Positions 9,171-16,515 of a stretch of 64,000 nucleotides of DNA are shown here, in pieces. The stretch's first letter is position 1. Each line of letters opens with the position of its first letter. The position numbers and the translations under genes are program-made. Source of the DNA: Bordetella genomosp. 2 (GTDB taxonomy: Bacteria; Pseudomonadota; Gammaproteobacteria; Burkholderiales; Burkholderiaceae_B). A model generated the notes under the pieces. The model worked only from the letters and a program-made list of their open reading frames with translations, was not told the origin of the DNA and ran no database searches. The stretch covers positions 1,364,001-1,428,000 of the forward strand of contig NZ_NEVT01000003.1 of assembly GCF_002261345.1 (NCBI RefSeq), read 5' to 3'.

Positions 9171-10775
9171 TTATTTCTCCAGTTGATCGTTGTTCGAAGC
9201 GGTGCCCTGCGCGTCGAGCGAAGCGAGGCGACCGGGAGTAGAACTGGTGTCCGAAGCTGGTCGGATAACATTAGATTCCTCGACTACCGTTTCCGCGCCG
9301 TTGGCCGGGGCTGTCGAGTTGGCATCGTCGGAAACAGGTGGTGGAGAGCCTGCGCCAAGAGACAAAGAGTGCGCGTTCTCCATGCCCGGCACTGCCATCG
9401 AGGCCATTACGCCGAGCATCTTTGCACCACCATTGGCCGCTTGGGAAAGTGCGTTGCCGGAGCTGACAACTCCCCCTTTTGGTGTCGCTTGCTGGTCGTT
9501 GTTGTCGTTGCCCTGCGCCGCTTTTCCGGCCTGCTTGGCTGCCTGCTGCACTCCGCTGCTAGGATGCTGCGGCGCGGCCTCCGGCGTTTGTGGTGCGCCG
9601 CTACCGCCCACTCGGGCACCTACCGACGCCGCGCCCTTGGCCGCCGTTTGGCCGCCAGTGCTCGCGCCGATACCAGAGGTCGCACCGCCCCTACCTGTTG
9701 CGGCCGCTGCGGGCGCACCACCACTGGCAAAGCTGGAATTGATTGCGGCGGCCAGACCGCCGCCGCCAATCCCTCCGGCACCCGCCGCACCGGTAGCGCC
9801 GCCAGTCCCAGCAGCGCCGAGAGCACCGGCAGCAGCAGGAGCCGCAGCCCCTGCCGTGGCGATGGTGGCCGCCGCTGCGGCGGCCCCGGCAGCACCGGCT
9901 ACCGCCATCCCGCCAATGGCGGAGCCGCCGCCCATCGATGTGCCGCTTATCATGCCGCCGATCAAATCAGGGATGGTCTTCGTCAGATAGCAGCACACCA
10001 AGGCCAGACCGACCATCGTCATCAATGACGCTTCGTCGTTGGTATAGGCCGCTAACCACTGCTTAGCCGACTGTACGATCAGGCCGACAATCAGCGCTAA
10101 AATGAACAGTTTGGCTCCGATTGCGACGGTAAAACGCATGGGCGCAGTTGCAAAGTCCCGCGTCCATTGCGAACCACCAAAGCCAAAGAACAGCACAGAT
10201 GCGTTGATGATCACGTAGGACTCTACGAGCGTCACAAACATGAACGCTGCGATGAAGGCGAAGCACGCCAAGACCAGCACAGCGCATACAGCGATCAGAA
10301 TTCCCTTGGCCGGAGAAAACACTGAAATGCCTTCCACCATGGTGCGGCCGAAATCCAGCGCAACTGCGAGCATGTCGCCGGGTTCTAATGCACGGCCAAG
10401 ACCGCTTGCCGATGCTGCCGCATCGCGGAAGCTATCGACAATGGCCGTCGACCACTCCACGGAATAAGTCATGACTGCGAGGAAGAAACCGATCACCATC
10501 ACGAAGCGCAGCAGTTCGCCGACAATCTCGCCGAAATCAGCTTGCTTCATGACCAGAGGCATAAGCGTCCATACGAACTGGATGGTGGCCAGCAGCCAGA
10601 ACAGTCTAATGGCGTAGTAATACAGTTTTCCTGACCACTGGTGCGACTGCTGCAGAACGAGATCGAGAAGGCCCTGAACCGATGTATCGGCGTGGGACAG
10701 GTCGTTCGCAGCCATAGCATTTCCGGCGACAAGCACGCTCGCTAGGACAAGGAACAACAACAGACGACGTTCCAT
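9171..10775 (-). CDS. trbL: TrbL/VirB6-like inner-membrane channel protein
   Basis: A 534-residue polytopic protein with an N-terminal signal-like segment (ends AMAANDLSHAD), then about five to six membrane helices up to residue 290, including FFLAVMTYSVEWSTAIVDSF and VGLALVCCYLTKTIPDLIGG. The VESYVIINASVLFFGFGGSQ region is typical of TrbL. Residues 290-530 are low-complexity Ala/Gly/Thr/Pro, as in other TrbL tails. TrbL forms part of the inner-membrane pore of P-type conjugation systems. Only TrbJ and TrbL of that system are present, so it should work with, or replace a subunit of, a helper apparatus. Confidence 0.9.
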   Translation of the reverse strand: MERRLLLFLVLASVLVAGNAMAANDLSHADTSVQGLLDLVLQQSHQWSGKLYYYAIRLFWLLATIQFVWTLMPLVMKQADFGEIVGELLRFVMVIGFFLAVMTYSVEWSTAIVDSFRDAAASASGLGRALEPGDMLAVALDFGRTMVEGISVFSPAKGILIAVCAVLVLACFAFIAAFMFVTLVESYVIINASVLFFGFGGSQWTRDFATAPMRFTVAIGAKLFILALIVGLIVQSAKQWLAAYTNDEASLMTMVGLALVCCYLTKTIPDLIGGMISGTSMGGGSAIGGMAVAGAAGAAAAAATIATAGAAAPAAAGALGAAGTGGATGAAGAGGIGGGGLAAAINSSFASGGAPAAAATGRGGATSGIGASTGGQTAAKGAASVGARVGGSGAPQTPEAAPQHPSSGVQQAAKQAGKAAQGNDNNDQQATPKGGVVSSGNALSQAANGGAKMLGVMASMAVPGMENAHSLSLGAGSPPPVSDDANSTAPANGAETVVEESNVIRPASDTSSTPGRLASLDAQGTASNNDQLEK

Positions 10776-10777
10776 AA

Positions 10778-10966
10778 CTAGTACCCCTTGACGCCGCCGC
10801 GAGTGTTCGGGCGCGCCTCAAATGCGGCATCAGCGTCACGCTGGTGCCGTTGTTGTTCCGACACCGCAGTGCATTCGCTATTGCCTTGAACAGCCACAGT
10901 GACCACAGAACCGGCCAATGCGGACGCGGTGCAAATCAGGGCTATAAGCCATTTCGAAATAGTCAT
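10778..10966 (-). CDS. small exported protein in the trbK position
   Basis: A 62-residue protein with a hydrophobic N-terminal segment (KWLIALICTASALAGSVVTV) and a short polar remainder. In P-type operons the gene between trbJ and trbL is trbK, an entry-exclusion lipoprotein, but no good lipobox is visible here, so the call is positional. It ends FEARPNTRGGVKGY, nearly identical to the end of TrbJ (FEARKNTRGGVKGY). The ATG at 10966 follows the trbJ stop after 2 bp, and AAGGGG within the trbJ tail provides its ribosome-binding site. Confidence 0.7.
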   Translation of the reverse strand: MTISKWLIALICTASALAGSVVTVAVQGNSECTAVSEQQRHQRDADAAFEARPNTRGGVKGY

Positions 10967-10968
10967 TC

Positions 10969-11763
10969 TCAGTACCCCTTAACGCCGCCGCGTGTGTTTT
11001 TACGCGCTTCAAACTGTTGTTCGGCGGCTTCGCTAGCGGCCGTCCGGTCGCCTTGCTGGGCCATGTAGTTGCCCTGCATATTGATTTGCGTGGCTACCAG
11101 ATCGCGCAGCTTTTGCAGTTGCTGCACGTTCTGCGAGGCTATTTCGTTGCCCGCCTGAATCGCCTGCATCCGGCCAGCGGCCGACTGCGAACGGGAAACC
11201 ATGCGGGCAAGTTGCGCGTCCTCAGACTCGAAAGTGCCGGTATTGAGGTTCGCCGCTTCCATCGCCGTTTTCACGTTGTCGCGCCCCTGCTCTGACCACT
11301 TCTGATAACGATCCCGCGCCGGGACTGCCTCCGAGTTCGCGGCTTGATTCAGGTAGGACTCGAAGCCCGGAAACTGCGTGTTGAACTGCGAATCCATGTT
11401 CTGGATTTGGCGGCCCAAGGCCTGCGACTTCGTGTAGATATTCACCACGCTTTGCAGGTCGGCCGCGATGCTGCCGAACATGGAGTTGGGCAAGCTCAGA
11501 CCCTGCGTAACCATGTTTTGATACTGCTGAATCTGCGTTGCCAGTTGCTGGGCCGTGTTCAGTTGCGTGTTGACCGCTTCGGCGTACTCGTACATCTGCT
11601 GATAGAACGTCGAGCAGTTCGAGCAGTAGATGGCATAGGCCGGAGCCGGTGCCATGTAGAGACTTACACCAAGGCCTGCGCTTGCCATTGCTAGAGCGAG
11701 CGCCGCGCCTCGACCCAATTTTCGGGCGGCATAAGCCGACGTTTTTTGCGATTCCATTTCCAT
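10969..11763 (-). CDS. trbJ: TrbJ-like periplasmic conjugation protein
   Basis: A 264-residue exported protein with a long signal peptide ending PAPAYA (cleavage near residue 44), then IYCSNCSTFYQQ and a mostly helical, Gln-rich body (TQLNTAQQLATQIQQYQNMV). This fits TrbJ, the VirB5-like minor pilus component of P-type systems. First gene of a four-gene operon joined by 2-bp gaps. The ATG at 11763 is supported by the leader shared with the AlpA-like gene; an ATG two codons later is less well placed. The protein ends FEARKNTRGGVKGY, a tail shared with the next gene. Confidence 0.88.
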   Translation of the reverse strand: MEMESQKTSAYAARKLGRGAALALAMASAGLGVSLYMAPAPAYAIYCSNCSTFYQQMYEYAEAVNTQLNTAQQLATQIQQYQNMVTQGLSLPNSMFGSIAADLQSVVNIYTKSQALGRQIQNMDSQFNTQFPGFESYLNQAANSEAVPARDRYQKWSEQGRDNVKTAMEAANLNTGTFESEDAQLARMVSRSQSAAGRMQAIQAGNEIASQNVQQLQKLRDLVATQINMQGNYMAQQGDRTAASEAAEQQFEARKNTRGGVKGY

Positions 11764-11800
11764 ACCGAATACCTCATTTTGTCATCGTCCGAGGTTTGAT
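11762..11800 (-). promoter_or_regulatory. leader of the trbJ operon, copy of the alpA-repA leader
   Basis: Reverse complement agrees with 6422-6460 at 36 of 39 positions, including ribosome-binding site and start-codon position. The element implies common control of the replication and trb operons. Confidence 0.7.
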
Positions 11801-11828
11801 TATTGACCGATATGGAGCAGTTTTAAAT

Positions 11829-11852
11829 ATGCGGATAATCTTGTATCCGCAT
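11829..11852. promoter_or_regulatory. perfect 9-bp inverted repeat upstream of trbJ
   Basis: ATGCGGATA (11829-11837) and TATCCGCAT (11844-11852) with a 6-bp spacer, 66 bp upstream of the trbJ start. It is a likely operator; the factor is unknown. Confidence 0.5.
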
Positions 11853-11868
11853 AGAATTCAATGATTTA

Positions 11869-11986
11869 TGTCCGTAAACTGTCCGTCAATCTTCACGAGA
11901 TTGTTTCTCAACGCTATGATTTTGATCGCGTTTCTCATGACAAGCGGAACGAGCTTGGTTGTCCGTTTTGATACATTTTGCGGACA
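11869..11986. promoter_or_regulatory. cluster of TGTCCG half-sites upstream of the trb operon
   Basis: TGTCCG occurs at 11869-11874, 11880-11885 and 11960-11965, with its complement CGGACA at 11981-11986. The last two form TGTCC-N17-GGACA, 27 bases overall, the same geometry as the element at 6233-6259. The 11764-12032 stretch otherwise has no gene. Confidence 0.45.
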
Positions 11987-12013
11987 AAAAAAAGCCCACC
12001 GAAGTGAGCTTTT
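11984..12013 (-). terminator. intrinsic terminator with TTCG loop
   Basis: Read on the minus strand: AAAGCTCAC, TTCG, GTGGGCTTT, then a T run. One G-T pair in a 9-bp stem. It ends the minus-strand pair of small genes starting near oriT, 18 bp past the last stop. Confidence 0.85.
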
Positions 12014-12032
12014 GATAGGGCAGTGCGCGGCG

Positions 12033-12257
12033 TCAGTGGGCAGCGTAATAGGGATTCTGTGCGCGATAGAGGTCACGCTCCGGTTCAGGAATGTGTAGCG
12101 TTTCAAGGTGCCAATCTTCGAGTGAAGAAGCCAGCTCGGCCGCTATGCGCTGGGCTTCCATAACGCTGTCGCCATGCCGCCCGCTGGCTCGACCGAGGCA
12201 GGCTTGCAGTTCGTTGAGTTGATTGGCCAATGCGCTGATGCGGTGAGCTGTCTTCAT
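12033..12257 (-). CDS. small helical protein of unknown function downstream of the traD-like gene
   Basis: A 74-residue protein beginning MKTAHRISALANQLNELQAC. The N-terminal two thirds are predicted helical, followed by WHLETLHIPEPERDLYRAQN. The ATG at 12257 comes 2 bp after the stop of the TraD-like gene, so the two are co-transcribed away from oriT. I do not recognise a family. Context suggests a role in DNA processing at oriT. Confidence 0.6.
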   Translation of the reverse strand: MKTAHRISALANQLNELQACLGRASGRHGDSVMEAQRIAAELASSLEDWHLETLHIPEPERDLYRAQNPYYAAH

Positions 12258-12259
12258 GA

Positions 12260-12469
12260 TCAATTCCCCTTGCTGATCCTTTCCACGATTTTGTCGAATT
12301 CTTCCCGGACTTGATCGTCCGTCAGCTCAAGATTAACCAATCCTGACTTTATTGCAATTCTTCCGATTCTTTCTGCTGCCTCATTGTCGAGTTTTGCCAG
12401 TCTTGCTTTCGCCATTTCAAGCTCTGAAAGGGCATCAGAACGGCGCTCTGCGAGGGTTTTTCGTGCCAT
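12260..12469 (-). CDS. TraC/TraD-like conjugal transfer protein
   Basis: A 69-residue protein, MARKTLAERRSDALSELEMA onward, with KARLAKLDNEAAERIGRIAI and a C-terminal TDDQVREEFDKIVERI helix. This pattern resembles the small TraD proteins next to oriT in rhizobial and IncP-like systems. The start was set at ATG 12469 because ACGGAG lies 5-6 bases upstream; the open frame extends 27 codons further without a better start. It reads away from oriT, divergent from traJ. Confidence 0.65.
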   Translation of the reverse strand: MARKTLAERRSDALSELEMAKARLAKLDNEAAERIGRIAIKSGLVNLELTDDQVREEFDKIVERISKGN

Positions 12470-12657
12470 GATTACTCCGTTGTTTCTTGATGATCGATTT
12501 TCGAAAAAAAGCGCGTAAACGGAGGCTATGTTCTCACCTGAGTCTAGCAATTTACAAGGCTTAGATTTGGCTGGTCTAGCGGATGGCCTCTCAAAGCCCC
12601 TCCTTTTGGTGTCAGTCAGTCCTTGATGCTCATGAACTCAATCGGAAACGCATTTCT

Positions 12658-12749
12658 ATGCGAATGTACGCGATTCTACGCGATTAAAAGAATTGATTAA
12701 CGCGACGCTACGCGAATGTATGCGAATTAGCGCGAATGTGCGCGATTAC
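12658..12749. repeat. helically phased decamer array beside oriT
   Basis: Units with consensus (A/G)(C/T)GCGA(A/T)T start at 12658, 12668, 12678 and, after a degenerate 22-bp interval, at 12700, 12710, 12720, 12730 and 12740. Exact 10-bp spacing puts every copy on the same face of the helix. It lies between the TraD-like gene and the nic-like site, where IncP plasmids have a TraK wrapping region. The bound protein is unknown. Confidence 0.65.
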
Positions 12750-12763
12750 GCCATATTTTAATG

Positions 12764-12792
12764 GCGATTCTGCTCCAGTCGCATAGAATCGC
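12764..12792. promoter_or_regulatory. 8-bp inverted repeat in the oriT region
   Basis: GCGATTCT (12764-12771) and AGAATCGC (12785-12792), spacer 13 bp, between the decamer array and the nic-like sequence. Confidence 0.45.
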
Positions 12793-12801
12793 AGAGAAGT
12801 A

Positions 12802-12854
12802 GCAGGCAGGATGTGTGTTGTACGGGTACGGGCAGTCCCGCACCCGTACAACAC
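12802..12854 (-). other. oriT: origin of transfer, IncP-like nic region and hairpin
   Basis: Read on the minus strand, 12802-12812 is ATCCTGCCTGC, close to the IncP nic sequence (ATCCTG followed by C, cut after the G). Next to it a near-perfect hairpin has arms GTGTTGTACGGGT (12815-12827) and ACCCGTACAACAC (12842-12854), with an inner CGGG-CAGT-CCCG. In RP4 the TraJ site is an inverted repeat beside nic. The traJ-like gene starts directly to the right. Confidence 0.75.
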
Positions 12855-12886
12855 CGCCCCTTACTCACCTTCGGTTCGACGGCATC

Positions 12887-13312
12887 TTGCTCTGCGAGGC
12901 TAACCGTCGCTGCCGCGATGACAAACGGATAAGCACCAAAAGGAGGAGCAAGTACCGGTTAGAGCAAAGAGCCCGTAGACGCGGAAAACCCGTTGAGGTT
13001 TGGGTTACCGATGAGGAAAAGGCGGAGATCGACGCAAGGGCAAATAGTGCGGGTTTGTCTCGGTCAGCCTACATGCGTGCGGCCGGATTAAATCACCGTG
13101 TAGGAGCAATAGCCGATCTCGATGCTGTTCGTGACCTTGTCAAAGTAAATGGGGACTTTGGACGGCTCGCTGGGCTATTGAAATTATGGCTAGCGGAAAA
13201 GCGCGGTCAGGGTGCTCGGCCATTTGACGTGGAAGCGTTGATGATGCAGTTCAGAGAACTTCAGCATCAGACAAGAGCGATTATGAGCCGAATAGTATTC
13301 AAGAAAAAATGA
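12887..13312 (+). CDS. traJ: TraJ/MobC-like relaxosome protein
   Basis: The C-terminal 120 residues are clearly ribbon-helix-helix relaxosome type: VEVWVTDEEKAEIDARANSA, GLSRSAYMRAAGL, then LVKVNGDFGRLAGLLKLWLA and a helical tail ending IVFKKK. IncP TraJ binds the inverted repeat beside nic and recruits the relaxase. The start is uncertain: no ATG is in frame; TTG 12887 is listed, GTG 12815 lies inside the oriT hairpin, and a strong AAGGAGGAG at about 12940 has no good start codon after it. In IncP the relaxase gene traI follows; here it is missing and a terminator comes next. Confidence 0.75.
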   Translation: MLCEANRRCRDDKRISTKRRSKYRLEQRARRRGKPVEVWVTDEEKAEIDARANSAGLSRSAYMRAAGLNHRVGAIADLDAVRDLVKVNGDFGRLAGLLKLWLAEKRGQGARPFDVEALMMQFRELQHQTRAIMSRIVFKKK

Positions 13313-13337
13313 AAACGGCCCTAAACGGGCCGTTTTC
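13311..13337. terminator. bidirectional terminator between traJ and the OLD-family gene
   Basis: GAAAACGGCCC (13311-13321) and GGGCCGTTTTC (13327-13337), perfect 11-bp stem with a 5-base loop and A/T tracts on both sides. It begins inside the traJ stop codon and serves both converging genes. Confidence 0.85.
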
Positions 13338-13347
13338 AATATATCAA

Positions 13348-15120
13348 TTAAAGGCGCAACCAATCCATTGCTCTGCTAACAGATTGGTAGTCTGGAAGGC
13401 CAGCTTTATATTCCTCATTAGAAAGGCTGGTCATGAAGGTTATGTGGGCTGCACTTGTTTTGGCTATACCAAGGTGCGCTTCAATCGCGCCTTTCGTCCA
13501 TAGCCAAATGCCCATCGCTTTCAATTCTTCATGCAATCTTGCAATGCAGTCTATTGCGTTTTCTTCTTGGGCAAGTCTTTCGAAAGCCGCCGCAGCGGGC
13601 ATTCCATTATGTCTAGTAGGCAGCCCATCTGCATCAAGGCCAATGTGGCCGCCATTTCTTAATTCTTCCAGTATTGCCTTGCATGCGATGAGATCAGCAT
13701 GATCGGGAGCGAGCAGACCCTTAAGAGGAGCTATCCTAAAGGCAAAATCTAAATCTACAATCGCCTTGCAAGGCACTCCCATCGACCGCAATACTTTTAT
13801 AGTATCAGGAATATTGGGAGTTCCTCCGATATCAACAAATCCAATCTTATCTTCACCGGGAGTGGTTCCAAAAGAGTTGAGAAATATTGTAGGCAGAATT
13901 GTGCGTTCGGTTTTCCCTTCAGTGATTACGACTCGCTCGGAAAAAAGAATTTTACTCGAGTTTGAAAGGGCAAATAGCGCTTCTGACTGATGCTGGGCAT
14001 CATCAATTGCTGCTGCCACCGCATCCTTTATTCGTGGATAGCATCTTGTCCCTAAAGCTGCGCTTCTTCGTATGAGAAGGGTATTGGGGGCATCGTCCCG
14101 CGAAATCATATTTGCCGAATGCGTTGTAATGACCACCTGATAGCCGTCGCCAGCGAGTCGGCTTAAAGCTGCACGTACGACTTCGATAGCTTGGGGATGT
14201 AGATAGAGCTCTGGCTCATCAATCAGAAGGAGCGTCGTTCTACCAGCATTTCCACCGCCGGCTCTCCGAACTTCGGCTAGACACTTAATAAGCGCTATTT
14301 GTATAGAGCGTTGGGCGCCATGCCCAAATGACGAGGCATCCCTACCGTCAGGATTTTCGAACCCCTCTTCGAAAATCCGTATCGTCGCTGATTTCATGAA
14401 ATCAGAAAAATCTGGGACAGGTATGTGGGTCTTGGCCGAGACACCGGGAAACAGCTTGGACAGCTCGCCTTGAATACGGCCGTCGAGATCGACTAAAGTT
14501 TCGTCTTTATTCTCAGCGTTGGCTGAAAGACGCCTTCCGACGTCTTGCAGTGCCTCAGCAACAGCAGGCGAGTGCCGATCAATGACGGGAGCCATTATCT
14601 CTTTAAGAAGCTTGCCGATTGTGGTTCCGCTACCAAATTTCGCTACGTCCTCTGTGGCGTTTTCCATCGCTCCAATAAAAATAGGCTCGGGAAACAGAGC
14701 GCCTATTGCAGCGTCGATCCCTGCTGGATTGATAACCCATTCATCTTGACCGGCTTCTCGCCTTAATACTTCAAATCGTATCCCCGCAACTGCCTGCCCT
14801 GGGGTGGCTTGCGTGCGCCTAATACGTATCTGACCGTCAACGACAAGGGGCTCGATACGTCCACGGTGAGCATCACCAATCGCATCGAGCACTTCAGCAC
14901 TTATGCCAGAGATTTCCGCTTCTACAATAATTGGCTGATCGGCAAGGTGAAAGTCTTCTGGTGGGAGGCTAGATCGTTTTATTATCCAGCCAATAGCCCG
15001 AATAATATTAGTTTTTCCAGCGTTGTTGTAGCCAACCAAAGGAGTATAGTGCGAAAGTGGAAATATTCCGTCCGAGATTGATTTGAAATTCTGTATTCTA
15101 ATTTGTGAGATGTGATGCAT
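13348..15120 (-). CDS. OLD-family ATPase with C-terminal Toprim nuclease domain
   Basis: A 590-residue protein of the overcoming-lysogenisation-defect family. N-terminal ABC-type ATPase: ISQIRIQNFKSI start, Walker A GYNNAGKT (30-37), signature-like SFGHGAQRS (264-272), Walker B LLLIDEPELYLHP (297-309) and THSANMI switch His. The Toprim domain follows from about 393: catalytic Glu in VVITEGKTE (401) and the IVDLDF Asp pair (456, 458). Family members such as GajA are DNA endonucleases in antiphage defence. GGGAGGGG precedes ATG 15120. It is the downstream gene of a pair with the nuclease-like protein. No UvrD-like GajB partner is present, so this is not a canonical Gabija. Confidence 0.9.
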   Translation of the reverse strand: MHHISQIRIQNFKSISDGIFPLSHYTPLVGYNNAGKTNIIRAIGWIIKRSSLPPEDFHLADQPIIVEAEISGISAEVLDAIGDAHRGRIEPLVVDGQIRIRRTQATPGQAVAGIRFEVLRREAGQDEWVINPAGIDAAIGALFPEPIFIGAMENATEDVAKFGSGTTIGKLLKEIMAPVIDRHSPAVAEALQDVGRRLSANAENKDETLVDLDGRIQGELSKLFPGVSAKTHIPVPDFSDFMKSATIRIFEEGFENPDGRDASSFGHGAQRSIQIALIKCLAEVRRAGGGNAGRTTLLLIDEPELYLHPQAIEVVRAALSRLAGDGYQVVITTHSANMISRDDAPNTLLIRRSAALGTRCYPRIKDAVAAAIDDAQHQSEALFALSNSSKILFSERVVITEGKTERTILPTIFLNSFGTTPGEDKIGFVDIGGTPNIPDTIKVLRSMGVPCKAIVDLDFAFRIAPLKGLLAPDHADLIACKAILEELRNGGHIGLDADGLPTRHNGMPAAAAFERLAQEENAIDCIARLHEELKAMGIWLWTKGAIEAHLGIAKTSAAHITFMTSLSNEEYKAGLPDYQSVSRAMDWLRL

Positions 15121-15234
15121 TACCCCTCCCGCTATTGGTAATCAAAGTTAGATACTTTCAAGACTCACATTTAAAATAAAAACTATTGCGTTGATCGAGT
15201 GGCTTCATATCGAGATATTGAGTTTTTGTGAGCG

Positions 15235-16314
15235 CTAAGTCCCAGTTTTAAAATCAAGGTTTGGATGAATCTCGAAGCGCCACAGCGGTAATGCTTTTCC
15301 CTTGTAATCGCGAGGAATCTTCAAGCTGAAAATTTCAGGATCAAACCTAACGTCGAGTGCGACTATGCCTGTTTGGTCGTCAACAGTAAGCTCTCGAAAA
15401 GCTGTACTAATCATCGAGCTTAAATCCCCAATGATCTGAAAGTCCTGGTCCTCTGTGGGGTTCTCTGGCTTCATTTCGTGAGCGAAGGAAATAAGCCGTC
15501 CGTCAACCACGGTCGCAGGGGTTTCTGTTTCCGACCAATTTCCGTAGCGCATGAGGTAGAAGGCTAATTTTTGTTCATTCTCGTTGGTGATGGCAGTGCC
15601 TGCGCAGCTCATGCGAATATCGCGAATTGTAAATAGGGCGGTGCCGTTGTCTGCGACCATCGCCTTTTCATCGTTAGAATCACCGATGAACTCGATACGT
15701 AATGGAGGCAATGTTGCAATCATGCAATCACCTACAAGAAACATTTCGTTTCTAGCCAGTGCGTGAGGCAGGTCAATAAATATACTAGAACCGGAATCAA
15801 AGAAGGAGTCGGGAGGCAATAGTACCCATTTGTTTATTCGGGAGAAGTAGATCGCAATTTTGAGATCAGCTTTATTTATGTTTGAATATGAAACAAGTTT
15901 TTTTAGGTAGGATTTTTTCAGAGAGAAGCGTGAGCCAAGCGACTTCATATGAAAATTCTTTACCTCGACAAGGATTACATCTCCGCTGTTCGTTACAATC
16001 CGGTAGTCAGGCGGGATGAATTCATCGGAACTTGCGAATGCCGCTCCACTGTCCTCCTGCTTGATGTATTGGCATCCACCAAGTGCTCCTAATACATGAG
16101 CAAACATCGCCTCCACACGTTTCCCATGTAATACATTAGGATTATCTAGCGTCGCTTTGAGAGATGCTCCAATTTTTTGCTGAAACGCGCTAATATCTTC
16201 AGAAATGCCTATGCGATACCCATTTTGTCGCGATAAGGTAGTATAAAGCTCCAATGCATCGAAACTCTCCGCATTTCTCGATACGCGTTTCATTGCTTTC
16301 GCCCGCCCCCTCAT
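15235..16314 (-). CDS. putative PD-(D/E)XK nuclease-like protein paired with the OLD gene
   Basis: A 359-residue protein I do not match to a named family. Residues 64-120 have the layout of a PD-(D/E)XK nuclease core: a helix with Glu68 (GKRVEAMFAHVLGALGG), then PPDYRIV with Asp103, GDVILVEVKNF with Glu117 and Lys119. The rest is alpha/beta with no motif I recognise. Two starts are possible: ATG 16314 or ATG 16293, the latter with GAGGGGG upstream. It precedes the OLD gene on the same strand with 114 bp between them and is notably AT-rich. A two-gene nuclease plus ATPase/Toprim cargo is what an antiphage defence system would look like. Confidence 0.7.
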   Translation of the reverse strand: MRGRAKAMKRVSRNAESFDALELYTTLSRQNGYRIGISEDISAFQQKIGASLKATLDNPNVLHGKRVEAMFAHVLGALGGCQYIKQEDSGAAFASSDEFIPPDYRIVTNSGDVILVEVKNFHMKSLGSRFSLKKSYLKKLVSYSNINKADLKIAIYFSRINKWVLLPPDSFFDSGSSIFIDLPHALARNEMFLVGDCMIATLPPLRIEFIGDSNDEKAMVADNGTALFTIRDIRMSCAGTAITNENEQKLAFYLMRYGNWSETETPATVVDGRLISFAHEMKPENPTEDQDFQIIGDLSSMISTAFRELTVDDQTGIVALDVRFDPEIFSLKIPRDYKGKALPLWRFEIHPNLDFKTGT

Positions 16315-16515
16315 TTATGTTAAATATCCTAGTTTAAAATTGCTCTACCAAGATGCCAGTGAACGCTACTTTTTTCTACGTTCTCAAGCTAAAAATTGCT
16401 TCTTGATGACAGTGTTGCCGGTATCATGAGATTGACTCATGATGTATTAGGCGTGCAACTATGATAAATGCAACTTCCGCCGGAGTTGCGGCATGTTTTG
16501 GGAGGATGATGCTAA

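Noticed and set aside
12658-12749. Decamer array considered as a CRISPR or low-complexity tract
   Set aside because: Unit length is 10 bp with no spacers, and copies differ at set positions, more like a protein-binding array.
12815-12886. Extension of TraJ into the oriT hairpin
   Set aside because: A GTG start there would encode the hairpin arm; the residues added do not look like a relaxosome protein.
13348-16314. Classifying the cargo as Gabija or PARIS
   Set aside because: Gabija needs a UvrD-like helicase beside GajA, and PARIS has a separate Toprim/DUF4435 effector; neither partner is present here.
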